In this document: positions 43,101 through 54,965 of the stretch, piece by piece
Layout of the letters: the number at the start of each line of letters is the position of its first letter
Position numbering within the stretch: position 1 is the first letter of the stretch
From: Pratylenchus scribneri
Taxonomy: Eukaryota; Nematoda; Chromadorea; Rhabditida; Pratylenchidae
Assembly: GCA_030063045.1 (NCBI GenBank)
Contig: JAQSEB010000164.1
Location: 248,001-312,000, forward strand
Length of the DNA: 64,000 nucleotides
Reading direction: 5' to 3'
The notes under the pieces: generated by a model
The model's input: only the letters and a program-made list of their open reading frames with translations
Told to the model about the DNA's origin: nothing
Databases searched by the model: none
Made by a program: the position numbers and the translations under genes

Positions 43101-44241
43101 AGCCTTGGGAATATGGATGGGTGGGAATGTTGTATGTCATTGGCATATACGTGCTTTACCCGATCACAGAATAAAAATGACGGTGAATTCATTGACGGCA
43201 CGCTGTGAAGAAAGCTGTGATTTTGGTTTTGCTGAGCTGAAAATCAGAAGAGATATGCGTCCAGCTGGCATTCGGTAAGCATTCGTCAATCCCAAATTAA
43301 TCAAAATTTTTTGTAAAATTTTAAAATTTTTTGTTCGGATTTGAATAGGAATTTTTGTCTTGTTTTTCTTTATGCGATAATTACTAATCAAATAAATGAT
43401 AGAAATGTGGGCGATTATTAAATAGCGTATATACTAATTAATTTTTTTTAATTAAAATAATTTAATAGAATTATAGAATAAAAGTTTTGTAAATGAATAT
43501 AATACAAAAAATATTTGGTTTTTTTGAGAAATAAATTTTTAGAAGCATAAAATTAAAAAATTATAAAAAATAATAAAAAAATTACAAAGTTATTTGAAGA
43601 ATAAAAACGCAAAATATTTTGAAAAACAATTACACAAAATATTTAAAAAAAAACAAAAACATAAATGTTTCAAATCAAAAAAAATATTTGAAAAGTTAAA
43701 AATGTAATATTTCGAAAAAAAACCGTTATTAATCTAATTTTATATTTCATCAAATTATTTTAAATTAAATGAAAATTTTAATTTGAATTTACATTATTGG
43801 AGTAATCACCCTTATTTGAATCGATTAGTTATAGTCCTAGTATCATTTTAATCATTTCTTTTTTTTAAGAATTTGCTGTCAGGAAGATTTGGATATGATT
43901 TTGGAAAGTGAAACCAACCTGGTTGTAATTAGCATTTATGGCAATGTTCGTTTAGAATTTAGATATCATTCATATGGTTTGCAAAAATTACAATTAAAAA
44001 TAAAATAATAATTTAAGGAAACGGAGATTCTTCGTCCTCCAGTATAAGATGGTCTGAAGATAAATCAAAATCGATTAGGGGAAAGTCAATTCGGACATCG
44101 CAGAAAGAATCAAAGTCAATTCGAGTGCAACATGTAGAATCAATTCGACCACAGAAGAAATCAGAATCAATTCGAACACAGGCAAAATTAAAGTCAATAA
44201 GATCAAGACAGGGAGAAATAAAATCGATCCGACCACAGTAG
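40162..44241 (+). CDS. Astacin metalloprotease with EGF-like and CUB-like regions and an S-I-R tail
   Basis: Nine exons: 40162-40423, 40770-40847, 41180-41361, 41834-42033, 42136-42269, 42338-42477, 42988-43274, 43870-43976 and 44018-44241. All phases agree (1614 nt, 537 residues). A hydrophobic N-terminus (MVFIFLALICIYLAM) is a likely signal. A pro-region ends at RQKR, a furin-like site, before the mature KLWPRTINYEI start typical of astacins. The zinc site is HEIGHALGFMHSHQRKDRD and the Met-turn is SIMNYG. An EGF-like exon (CEKFKTEC..CVCPSGFGGDSC) and CUB-like exons follow, with an internal basic RRRKR. The last exon carries eight SIR units in about 70 residues (KSIRGK, KSIRTS, KSIRVQ, ESIRPQ, ESIRTQ, KSIRSR, KSIRPQ and SSIRWS). 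Exon 3 to 4 lacks the usual short segment before HExxH, so a small exon may be missed in 41362-41833. Secreted protease for collagen or peptide processing is inferred. Confidence 0.85.
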
Positions 44242-44662
44242 GAAAAAACAAAATATATTCGTAATTGATGAACAATTAAAATCATCGTTAATGCAAAATT
44301 ATAAAAAAGAATTTATTTTATGCGGATGAAAAAATTAACTAATAAAAATACTATATAAAATGCTCTTAAAAATGAAATTAAAAATTAAGCATACTGATAT
44401 CCAATATAAAACTATAAACATATAAAAATGCTAATACATTTGGCTGAATTATAATTTTTCCTATTTAAAATTGTCTCGAATGGACAATAATGTGGCATAG
44501 TTAAATAAAACAATAAATATATAAAATGAAGCATAAAAAGACTATTTAAATAATACAATAAAGAGAAAAAATGAATTTGATACCAAAAATGTCATCTTTC
44601 TAATTTTAAAATAAATTCACTTTAGTAGAATTTTTTACAATTCATATAAATTTACCAATAAA

Positions 44663-44815
44663 ATGACAAGAAATAAAACGGTTTTCGGCGCTTTAATATG
44701 CATCTATTTGGCAATGAGAACATTTGCTACGGATCCAACCAAGGATGAATTCAATAAATGGATTCATAAATTGTTGTTTAAAGAACAAAATCAAATCAAA
44801 TTTTCGCGGTTTTAA
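44663..44815 (+). pseudogene. Isolated duplicate of astacin exon 1
   Basis: MTRNKTVFGALICIYLAM.. TFATDPTKDEFNKWIHK.. parallels exon 1 of the gene at 40162 (ALICIYLAMR, DPTN-EFNKWMHK), and about 370 bases of 5' flank are also shared. The frame stops after 50 codons, and no further astacin exon follows. The integrase gene on the opposite strand begins about 60 bases on. This is a truncated third astacin gene, perhaps cut by the mobile sequence. Confidence 0.65.
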
Positions 44816-44875
44816 CAAATTTCATTTCCACCAAATACACAATCAATTTCGTAGCTAAAATTACATAAAGTCGAC

Positions 44876-46595
44876 TCATCGCTTGCATATTCTGCTCTTG
44901 TTTATATGACGTTCAAACGTGGATACAATTCGACGAGGTAAGTTGTAGAGTTGGTCCAATGTTCCATTCTTGGTCCCGATTTTGTAAAGTCCATGCTCAT
45001 TGACTTCTTGGACAATGCCGACGATTTTGCGAGGATCAATCTTTGACCGGTCGAACTCCGGGACAGGCACACGTACATTTTGGCCAACTTCGAGCGGCGG
45101 AAACCTGATTTAAAATTGATCAAATTAATTATATTAAATTTCAATTAAATTAAAAATACTTTTTTCTGGATGTTTCAAGCATTTTTTTGGCTTGCCTTTG
45201 TTGCTGAATTCTTGCGCCCTCTCGATTGGCCTCAATGTTATGGTCGCGCTCATCAAAAATTCCACTGAAATCATTCTCGTCATATTGTTCATCCTCCAAT
45301 TCCAGTTGAATGACGCGATCATCCACTTCGGTCACAAAATCAGTCCCATCAATTGTTATGAATTCTTCCTAAATTCATTTTTGTTTATTTGATTTAATTT
45401 AAAAATATACCATGTTTCGTCTTCGTCATTCTCTTTGTCCTCATCATCCGGATCGCGCAGTAATGTCGGATCTTTTTCACATCCAAGGACCAACTTGCGC
45501 CCGAAAAGTGCCTCAAAGGGAGATCTGCCAATGCCGGAATGGTGTCGACGGTTTTTGGCCGCTTGGATAAATGGCAGTGCACTGGCCCACTTAGTTGTGT
45601 TGTTGTCCCGGAGCCACATTGTGAGCATGTCCTAAAATAAAAAATTGAGATTTGGTAATAAAAATTAATTAAAATATACCAACCCCAATATCCCTGTTGC
45701 ATCTCTCAACCGAGCCTTGTGACTGGCTGTGCCGGGGTTTGCCATGCACAATTCGGCAACTGGGCCATTTACGCACAACTTCCCTGACAATTTTGTTCGA
45801 ATACTCCCGGCTGTTATCAGAATGTAAGATTTTTGGTGCGCCGAAAATGCCAAAAATTTTGATGAGATTGTCGGCCACTTCCAATGCTGTCTTGGTTTCA
45901 AGTGCATTGAGCACGCAGAATTTTGTCAAATGATCTTAACATTCTTTATTAATTTAATATCAATAAAAAGTAACCTTGGTAGACCATCAAAAATTTAAAA
46001 TCTCCGTCCGGCCTCGCCTGGAGATTAATTAAGTCCACCTGCGCCCGCTCATTGAACTCCTTCCTTTCAATCGGCTTGACAACAAGTCCTTTCTTCACTT
46101 TGCTTTTTTAAGCTCACATTCTCTGCACAATCCGAGATAAATCGCAATTTACCCTAAATTACATTTTTTAATCTTAATAAAATTCAATTAACAAACTTGG
46201 ACAATCCCCAAATGTGATTGACAATCCCCAAATGTGACTCAATTCTTTCTCCATTATATTTTTTCCAGGATGGACCAATCGAATGTGCATTTCATGGAGT
46301 TTATCGAATATTTCCTCTTGCTTGATTACAAGTTTTTCATCTTTGTAAAGCTTTGGCTTGCCATCAATCATTTTCACATTATACCTGCATTTTTTAATTG
46401 GAAATAACAAATATTTAAATTAAATTACATTGCCATCCATTTTCGTTCTTGTTGATTTTTTATAATTGGCTTTTCCTCAGTTGCTCTTTTCATAACTGCT
46501 TCAATAATAGAATCATATTTTTCTTTCGTTGGAATATAAGTGTAGGCTTTTTGTTGCAAATATAATGAGAGTTTTTCATTGAATTCGAGATTCAT
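44876..46595 (-). CDS. KRBA2/Ginger-type integrase gene, one frameshift
   Basis: Minus strand, exons read in order: 46595-46429; 46384 to about 46208; a segment with LGLCREC (about 46145-46100) and KPIERKEFNERAQVDLI; 45929 to about 45675 with GAPKILHSDN and QSQGSVERCN; 45628-45410 (LPFIQAAKNRRHHSGIG, PFEALFG); 45370-45140; and 45117-44876 (VGQNVRVPVPEFDRSKIDPR, LYKIGTKNGTL). A zinc-binding H..H..C-x2-C plus D (QVDLI), D (HSDN) and E (GSVERCN) form a DDE integrase like that of host KRBA2/SCAND3 proteins and Ginger-type elements. The many short introns resemble a host-like gene. An A-run near 46108 has a one-base frameshift after CRECELKKAK, so it may be decaying. Its first two exons are duplicated at 52858. 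Confidence 0.7.
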
Positions 46596-46761
46596 GATTA
46601 GCTAAATAAAAAATTAATTTTTAAAAATTAATTAACCAATAATAAAAATGGAATAAATTATTTATTTGTACTTTATTTAGTTAATAGATATTTTACTTGT
46701 ATTTAGTTATTTTGTTATATTTAGTTATTTTGAGCTTTTTTTTAGTTGTTTTCACCTTAAT

Positions 46762-46831
46762 CCAGTTTTGCCCGGCCATTACCAGTTTTGGCCGGCCATT
46801 ACTAGTTTTGGCCGGCCATTACTAGTTATGC
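46762..46831. repeat. 20-bp tandem repeat with GGCCGGCC
   Basis: Three and a half units of CCAGTTTTGGCCGGCCATTA at 46762-46831, the last diverged (CTAGTTATGCCCG). Copy 2 carries the same array at 53025-53094. It is surrounded by TTTAGTTATTTTG repeats. It is GC-rich against an AT-rich surround; function unknown. Confidence 0.75.
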
Positions 46832-47094
46832 CCGATTTCCACTATTGGCAGTAACATTGGCATTCGGTTTCGTTGACATTTGTTTTATCGCCTATAGCAA
46901 ATGGTCTTTCCTCGATTTCATCAATTATTCACCAATGATATTACCTAATTAATTCGTGGCCCAATAATTTATGAATTGCACAATTATTTGTTTTGATTGA
47001 TAGATATAATAAATTTAATTCCGAATTCTTGATCTATGCAAAAAATTACCCTAAAAATATAACTTTTATTAATTTTAATTTTAATTTAGGAAAT

Positions 47095-47260
47095 ACTTGA
47101 TTTTGGTCTTTTAAAGGTTCTCTTGTTTTTGGTCCTTCTGTTAGTGTATTCTTTATTTTGGGCATTTTTAGCTGATTCTTCATTTTGACTATTCTTTATT
47201 TTTGGGATTCTTTGTTTTGGTCTTATTCTTGATTTTGGATCTTCGTTTTGAGTAGCCCCG
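47095..47260. repeat. TTCTTNATTTTGG-type simple repeat
   Basis: Irregular repeats of CTTGATTTTGGTC / TTCTTTATTTTGGGC. Copy 2 of the large duplication has lost eight bases here (about 53468). Non-coding. Confidence 0.6.
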
Positions 47261-47639
47261 CTTAAAGTCTTTTTTTAGTTCAAAACTGCATAGGCTAAAA
47301 TCATTGATCCATTAATAAAGCATTACTATTTATTCGACATCTTCAATTTTTTGTCAAATAAATAATACTCAATCAAAAATTTATTATTGGAAAATTATGG
47401 AATTGGCCCTATTTGCATCACCCTATGTCAATATTGGAATCGATCCCATAACCATAATGGATTTATGAAATCCCGCCATTTGTAATTTCATAGGCGGAAT
47501 ATTATTTTGTCGAGTTTATTCACATGAATTTTTCTTCTGCCTCTTCATTTCAAAAGAGCACAAATTCATTTTGGCGAAATGAAATCGACGATTGTTCGAC
47601 GCCTTGGAGGGAAAAAGGCCATTAATTCATTTAAAATCA

Positions 47640-47780
47640 TCCGTTATATTATTAAAAATCACTCGTAGAACATTTAAAATCACTCGTAGAACATTTGAAA
47701 TCACCAGTAAAATTTATTATTTATCATTTAGGAGTCGAAAGAGCACCATTAAATTGGATTTTTAGGGAAATGGCGCAGAC
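47640..47780. repeat. Dispersed AAAATCACTCGTAG repeat
   Basis: Two tandem AAAATCACTCGTAGAACATTT units, then TTTTTAGGGAAATGGC. The same order, split by the MITE, lies at 560-602 and 1094-1145. Copy 2 at about 53902-54042. Confidence 0.6.
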
Positions 47781-48704
47781 TGTTTCAAAAAATCATGCAA
47801 AATGAATAGCTAGCTAATCAATAACAATAATGAATTACAAAGGAAATGTCCAAGATAGATTTTTAAATATTTAAATGCTGAATTTCACTAATAAACACAA
47901 ATTTTGATTATTTTATTTCCCTAAAATATTATTTTTTATTTTATCATAAAATTTAATATTAGAAGATTGCTTATTTCCTCTAATGATGCATGCATTGAAT
48001 TTTTCAGAGCCAATTTGTGCAATACATTAAGCAATGATTTTTCACCAGAATGATAACAAATTTTTACTGTAGCAAATAAATTAATTTTTATACAGAAAAG
48101 AGGAATTTTCAACATCGGAGAGGTCAATTTTAAAATTTTTTATTTTTCTGATAAAATATTTTTTTTGAACTGAGCCGAAATATTTACCGATGGAGTCAAC
48201 AAAGATATCGTTGACTCATTTATTCATCAATGGCTCGCTTGCTTCATATAAAAATATTTAAGGATATTTTTTTAAATGGACCTCCCAATCCCGACTATAG
48301 AAAAATTTGCTTTATTTTCTTGTATAAAAAAAAATTAATTTTTTGGTTCAGTAGTATAAAATTATTTAGTCTTTTTCCTTAGACAATACAAATTTTTTGT
48401 CCATACTCAAAAATTCTATTCTTAGTGAGCTAATATGTGGCTAGTTTTATAAACAGTTAGCTGTAATATGATTATAAAATGATTACTAATTTAAAAATTC
48501 TATTGGAAGATAGCTCTCGACTGTCATAAAATCAGAAATAAATAATAATTTTAAAAAATTAATTCAACATTTTATTTTTTATTTAAAAAAAACAACATAT
48601 TTGTAGTAATTTGGTTTATTCAAAATGATCTTTTTAATTGATTTAATTCAATATATTATCACAATTTTAGATTTTTTTTTATAAAAATCATTTTTCATCG
48701 AAAA

Positions 48705-51700
48705 ATGGGCCGAACCCGTCCGCCTAATAAATTAACGAATTGTGTGGTGTGTGGTCTGTCAGGGCATGGAAATAATTTTGGCGTTTTCACGTGTTTGGCT
48801 TGTGCCGCTTTTTTTCGGTAAAATTTGATGAAAATTTAATAAAATAAATTTTTAATTATCTCTTTTTTTTAGCAAATCATTCGTTGAAGGCCGTGAATAT
48901 GAATGCAAAAGAGAGGGAAAATGCGTGATTTGGGAGGGTAAAATTTAAAAAAAAATAAATTACGAAATTTTTTTTAAGATTCTCGAAATATCTGTCGCCA
49001 TTGTCGTCTCAACAAATGTTTACAAATGGGAATGAACAAAAATTGTGTGTTTTAAAAATAAATTTTTTAAATTTTTGTTATTCGTAACTAAAAAATTAAA
49101 AGAATTGAATTATTTATAAATGCTGATTTTTGTATTAAATAGTATTCATTGATAATTCCAATCAGGAATTAATAAAATTCAGTATTGCATATTCGAAATA
49201 ATTGATTAAATTTTAATATTTTTTTGATAAAATTTAGTTGTTCAAAATCAATACACAAAATGTTTGATTAATGAAAAAATGAAGAAGAAGGAAGAAATAC
49301 GGAAATTAAATAAAATAAGTAATCAATTGAAGAAAAAATCAAATGAAAATAATAAAGAAAAAATTAATAAAAGAAACAATAAAAATGGAGCAATGGACAT
49401 TGATGAGGAGAATCAAATAAAAATGCCATTGGAATCGATGATGATGACCCCCGCAGAAAAACAATTATTGATATGGAAAATGATGATGATATCAATTCAG
49501 AGCATATGGAGAGTGATAGCAATGATGATGATGGTGATGATAAGCCGTTAGAAGAGATTCCAGCCACTTTGGCATTGTTGCGTGCAATTGAAGAGGCCGA
49601 AGAAAAGCAACAAATGTTTTTGGTGCCAGAATTGGATCGTTTATTGTTTAAAGGAAATTTATTGCAACAAAGAAATGTAAACAATAATAAGGTTGATTTT
49701 ATTTCAAAAGCTATAAGGAATATTTTTAATTTTTAAAAGCTATATGCAAATCAAAAAACTTAATCAAAAAAAATAATTTTTATTTTTGGTTATGATCTTT
49801 AAAGTAGTAGTATTGTAATTATTCCCATAAAATTAATTTTTCTATAAATCAATAAATCTTTAATTTTTTGCAAAAACAATTTTTTGTTGATTTTTACAAT
49901 GAATAGAAAATCTATTTTCCATTTTTTATAACTTTTCTTTCAGTTTTACATTGATGATGCGAGTCAGAATGATAGAAACGTTTCCTCAACTGACTTTTGG
50001 CACATCGAAAAAATGCTTTGTCATGCTGTGTTCAAATCAATGCCATGGTATGGCCAATTGTGTGATGTTGATAAGGTCAAGATTTAAAAATTTTTTTTAA
50101 AGAAAATTCAGTCGAATTTCTTGTGAAATTATATAAAAATATGAAAAATTTTAAACCTGGCTGGATTGCTTTTTATAAACTTAAGTCAATGGGGAAAATA
50201 TGGTAGAAGGGAAATGGTTAGTTTCTCTAAATAGAATATCTCATCAGCTCATTATGAATTATTTAAGATAATTTTATATATCATTTTTATAAATCAAACA
50301 ATTTCTATTGAGATATTTAAAATTACTTACAAAATTATTTCGGATATAATGTAATATTTAATAAGCTTATATTTGTTAAATTTTCTTACTTTAAATCATT
50401 ATAACTTTCTTTAATTAATTTAAAATAAAAATGATAGGATAAATAATTCGATGCCCTATCAAAACAATATAAAAAATTTAAAAATATTTAATTCGAAATG
50501 AATTACTGCTTAATCGAAACAAATCCGCAAATGTCAGTAGTTAAAAATAACATTCTTTATTTATACTTTTCTTTTGCTGTATTTTCAAAAGAAAACAAAT
50601 ATACAAAAAAAATTTTTAGCTCATTCTGTTGGAGCACGTCGAAAGACAGGCAGCTGTGATGATTAGCATTTATTACAGTGTGTTTAAGGGTAAACCACAG
50701 ATGGTTTGGTTCAACCGAAAAACATTACAACATTGGAAAAAATGCGGCCAGAATGAATCATTTAAAAGGTATAGTAAATAAACAAATAAATTTCGCGCAA
50801 AATTTTGTGAAAGATTTTGAGAAATAATTAAAATTAATTTTATGCATCGATTGATCTATGATCTATTTACAATATTAAATACAAAATATATTTTAAAATT
50901 TACATATTTTCTTTAACATATTTAGTCATTATTTTAGCACTAATAATATAAATTTTAAAATTTTATTTTGAAAAATTCTAAACCTTTCTATAAAAACTTC
51001 AAATTAGGTATTACTTATTTTAAGAGTGAAATGATTAAAAAAATTAATGCTAATTTTTATTATCTAAAAATACCATTTTCTACATTCAATGCGTAATCCA
51101 TTGCACTATTAAAATTAAATTATAAATTTTTCAAGAATAATTTTTCCTGGTAAATGATAGGTCAAATAATTTTCATGATTAATTCTCTAACAATAAGACT
51201 ATTTAATTAATTAAATTTATTTTGTTCTGTCAATAATGTCAGAAATTATAAAATCAATTACACTTCAAAATTTTCATCTTTGGTAAAAAATCATAAAATA
51301 ATTCTTTACCATATGCGATGACTTTTTTCAATATATAAAATTATATTTGAATTATTTATTATTATTTATTAACATTAAATAATCGAAATTGCATAATTTA
51401 ATCTCAACTTTATTCCATTTTTTCAGTATTTCCACTCGCATTGTGGAAAGCATCGCCAAATTGCATACTCAAATGAAAAAATCCCATCTGAATGAGAATG
51501 AATTTGCACTTTTGTTGGCAATCATTTTTGCTCAACATAGTGAGCTATTTAATTTTTATGGGGATAGAAATGTTCAAAAAAAATAGCTAATCACAAGTGT
51601 CTATTTCCTTTCAAATGGAATAATAATCGCTGTATTTTAAACTTTCAATAATAAAATAATTTTGTATTGAAAAAGTAATATATTATTTAAAAAATTACAT

Positions 51701-52303
51701 AATTACCATAAAATTTTATTTTTATAATTTTGAAGAATAATTTATATTTAAATATATTGGTTAAGATATTTAATGCTTGTTCTATTCAAAGATGACATTC
51801 ATTTATCCAATTCGGGTAGTCAATTGTTGCATCAGGAATCGACAAATTTGCATAATATTTTGGGCGAAATTTATAATCAAAAATACGGCCAAAATAGCTA
51901 TCCCATGGCTCAGAGAGAATTGATGGACATGATGATGAGCAGCCATGAGATTGGCACTCAACTAGAACAATTCGAGATCCTCTTGGATCTGTTCAATTTA
52001 AAGAGGGCAAAATCACAACAAAATGGCCAGAATATATCAGTGACGACTATTATTGACAATCATCACAATTCATTTGGCTGTAACCTTGAAAAAACACAAA
52101 ATCAACAATATGTTAATCAGCAATATGATAATTCCTTTTTTCCTTCGCCAAATAAATCGCAACAAACAGTAACAAATTGGACATGGCCGCCTGTGCATTG
52201 GGAGATGATGCCGATGACTTCCACAAAAATTAACAATAATTACATTCCATTGATATATCCACTTATTGATGAAGATGATGAAATTAATTTGATGAGCCTA
52301 TGA
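48705..52303 (+). CDS. Nuclear receptor, duplicated copy 1
   Basis: Exons with agreeing phases: 48705-48817, 48873-48937, 48979-49044, 49238-49318, 49408-49676, 49944-50075, 50620-50768 and 51427-51539. A last exon is open from about 51769 to the stop at 52301-52303. DNA-binding domain: CVVC..CLACAAFFRKSF, CKREGKC.., CRHCRLNKC, GM, i.e. two C4 zinc fingers with a divergent P-box (CLACAAFF). An acidic hinge (SDSNDDDGDD) follows, then ligand-domain helices (MLCHAVFKSMPWYGQL; ISTRIVESIAKLHTQM; LHNILGEIYNQKY). The intron 49319-49407 is inferred because the frame shifts there; its acceptor is weak. The join to the last exon is unresolved (phase mismatch from the GTGAGC donor at 51540). It is likely an orphan transcription factor of the expanded nematode class. 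Confidence 0.8.
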
Positions 52304-52453
52304 TATTCGTACAAAAGAATGGCAAATAGAGTATTGAAATTGGCAAATAGGATTTCTGTTTTTGGTTTATAATTTTAATAAAACTAGGTATTTGGACTTA
52401 GGATTTAGTTTAGGATTTAGGTTAGGGTTAAAGCTTGGGGTTCGGAGCATAGT

Positions 52454-52858
52454 ACAAACTTGGACAATCCCCAAATGTGATTGACAATCCCCAAATGTGA
52501 CTCAATTCTTTCTCCATTATATTTCTTCCAGGATGGACCAGTCGAATGTGCATTTCATGGAGTTTATCGAATATTTCCTCTTGCTTGATTACAAGTTTTT
52601 CATCTTTGTAAAGCTTTGGCTTGCCATCAATCATTTTCACATTATACCTGCATTTTTTAATTGGAAATAACAAATATTTAAATTAAATTACATTGCCATC
52701 CATTTTCGTTCTTGTTGATTTTTTATAATTGGCTTTTCCTCAGTTGCTCTTTTCATAACTGCTTCAATAATAGAATCATATTTTTCTTTCGTTGGAATAT
52801 AAGTGTAGGCTTTTTGTTGCAAATATAATGAGAGTTTTTCATTGAATTCGAGATTCAT
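52454..52858 (-). pseudogene. Duplicated 5' fragment of the integrase gene
   Basis: Copy of 46595-46191: exon 1 (start 52858, MNLEFNEKLSLYLQQ) and most of the H2C2 exon (EIFDKLHEMHIRLVHPG). It ends at the duplication joint, so there is no catalytic core. It encodes only the N-terminal part and cannot be an active integrase. Confidence 0.85.
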
Positions 52859-54965
52859 GATTAGCTAAATAAAAAATTAATTTTTAAAAATTAATTAACC
52901 AATAATAAAAATGGAATAAATTATTTATTTGTACTTTATTTAGTTAATAGATATTTTACTTGTATTTAGTTATTTTGTTATATTTAGTTATTTTGAGCTT
53001 TTTTTTAGTTGTTTTCACCTTAATCCAGTTTTGCCCGGCCATTACCAGTTTTGGCCGGCCATTACTAGTTTTGGCCGGCCATTACTAGTTATGCCCGATT
53101 TCCACTATTGGCAGTAACATTGGCATTCGGTTTCGTTGACATTTGTTTTATCGCCTATGGCAAATGGTCTTTCCTCGATTTCATCAATTATTCACCAATG
53201 ATATTACCTAATTAATTCGTGGCCCAATAATTTATGAATTGCACAATTATTTGTTTTGATTGATAGATATAATAAATTTAATTCCGAATTCTTGATCTAT
53301 GCAAAAAATTACCCTAAAAATATAACTTTTATTAATTTTAATTTTAATTTAGGAAATACTTGATTTTGGTCTTTTAAAGGTTCTCTTGTTTTTGGTCCTT
53401 CTGTTAGTGTATTCTTTATTTTGGGCATTTTTAGCTGATTCTTCATTTTGACTATTCTTTATTTTTGGGACTTTGTTTTGGTCTTATTCTTGATTTTGGA
53501 TCTTCGTTTTGAGTAGCCCCGCTTAAAGTCTTTTTTTAGTTCAAAACTGCATAGGCTAAAATCATTGATCCATTAATAAAGCATTACTATTTATTCGACA
53601 TCTTCAATTTTTTGTCAAATAAATAATACTCAATCAAAAATTTATTATTGGAAAATTATGGAATTGGCCCTATTTGCATCACCCTATGTCAATATTGGAA
53701 TCGATCCCATAACCATAATGGATTTATGAAATCCCGCCATTTGTAATTTCATAGGCGGAATATTATTTTGTCGAGTTTATTCACATGAATTTTTCTTCTG
53801 CCTCTTCATTTCAAAAGAGCACAAATTCATTTTGGCGAAATGAAATCGACGATTGTTCGACGCCTTGGAGGGAAAAAGGCCATTAATTCATTTAAAATCA
53901 TCCGTTATATTATTAAAAATCACTCGTAGAACATTTAAAATCACTCGTAGAACATTTGAAATCACCAGTAAAATTTATTATTTATCATTTAGGAGTCGAA
54001 AGAGCACCATTAAATTGGATTTTTAGGGAAATGGCGCAGACTGTTTCAAAAAATCATGCAAAATGAATAGCTAGCTAATCAATAACAATAATGAATTACA
54101 AAGGAAATGTCCAAGATAGATTTTTAAATATTTAAATGCTGAATTTCACTAATAAACACAAATTTTGATTATTTTATTTCCCTAAAATATTATTTTTTAT
54201 TTTATCATAAAATTTAATATTAGAAGATTGCTTATTTCCTCTAATGATGCATGCATTGAATTTTTCAGAGCCAATTTGTGCAATACATTAAGCAATGATT
54301 TTTCACCAGAATGATAACAAATTTTTACTGTAGCAAATAAATTAATTTTTATACAGAAAAGAGGAATTTTCAACATCGGAGAGGTCAATTTTAAAATTTT
54401 TTATTTTTCTGATAAAATATTTTTTTTGAACTGAGCCGAAATATTTACCGATGGAGTCAACAAAGATATCGTTGACTCATTTATTCATCAATGGCTCGCT
54501 TGCTTCATATAAAAATATTTAAGGATATTTTTTTAAATGGACCTCCCAATCCCGACTATAGAAAAATTTGCTTTATTTTCTTGTATAAAAAAAAATTAAT
54601 TTTTTGGTTCAGTAGTATAAAATTATTTAGTCTTTTTCCTTAGACAATACAAATTTTTTGTCCATACTCAAAAATTCTATTCTTAGTGAGCTAATATGTG
54701 GCTAGTTTTATAAACAGTTAGCTGTAATATGATTATAAAATGATTACTAATTTAAAAATTCTATTGGAAGATAGCTCTCGACTGTCATAAAATCAGAAAT
54801 AAATAATAATTTTAAAAAATTAATTCAACATTTTATTTTTTATTTAAAAAAAACAACATATTTGTAGTAATTTGGTTTATTCAAAATGATCTTTTTAATT
54901 GATTTAATTCAATATATTATCACAATTTTAGATTTTTTTTTATAAAAATCATTTTTCATCGAAAA

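Larger units (their letters stand above)
46191..52453. repeat. 6.26-kb tandem duplication, copy 1
   Basis: It begins ACAAACTTGGACAATCCCC at 46191 and ends GGTTCGGAGCATAGT at 52453. Copy 2 follows with no gap. The two copies differ at only scattered bases plus a few indels by eye. The unit contains integrase exons (minus), a GGCCGGCC-bearing 20-bp tandem repeat, simple repeats, and one nuclear receptor gene (plus). The start edge carries a double TGACAATCCCCAAATGTGA microrepeat. Confidence 0.95.

Noticed and set aside
44013..44285. Minus-strand frames with IDF repeats
   Set aside because: Antisense of the astacin S-I-R tail, which is joined in phase to the CUB exons on the plus strand.
47936..48127. 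Minus frame of 63 codons upstream of the receptor (also 54197-54388)
   Set aside because: No domain, no splice context, AT-rich. It is present in both copies only because the whole block is duplicated.
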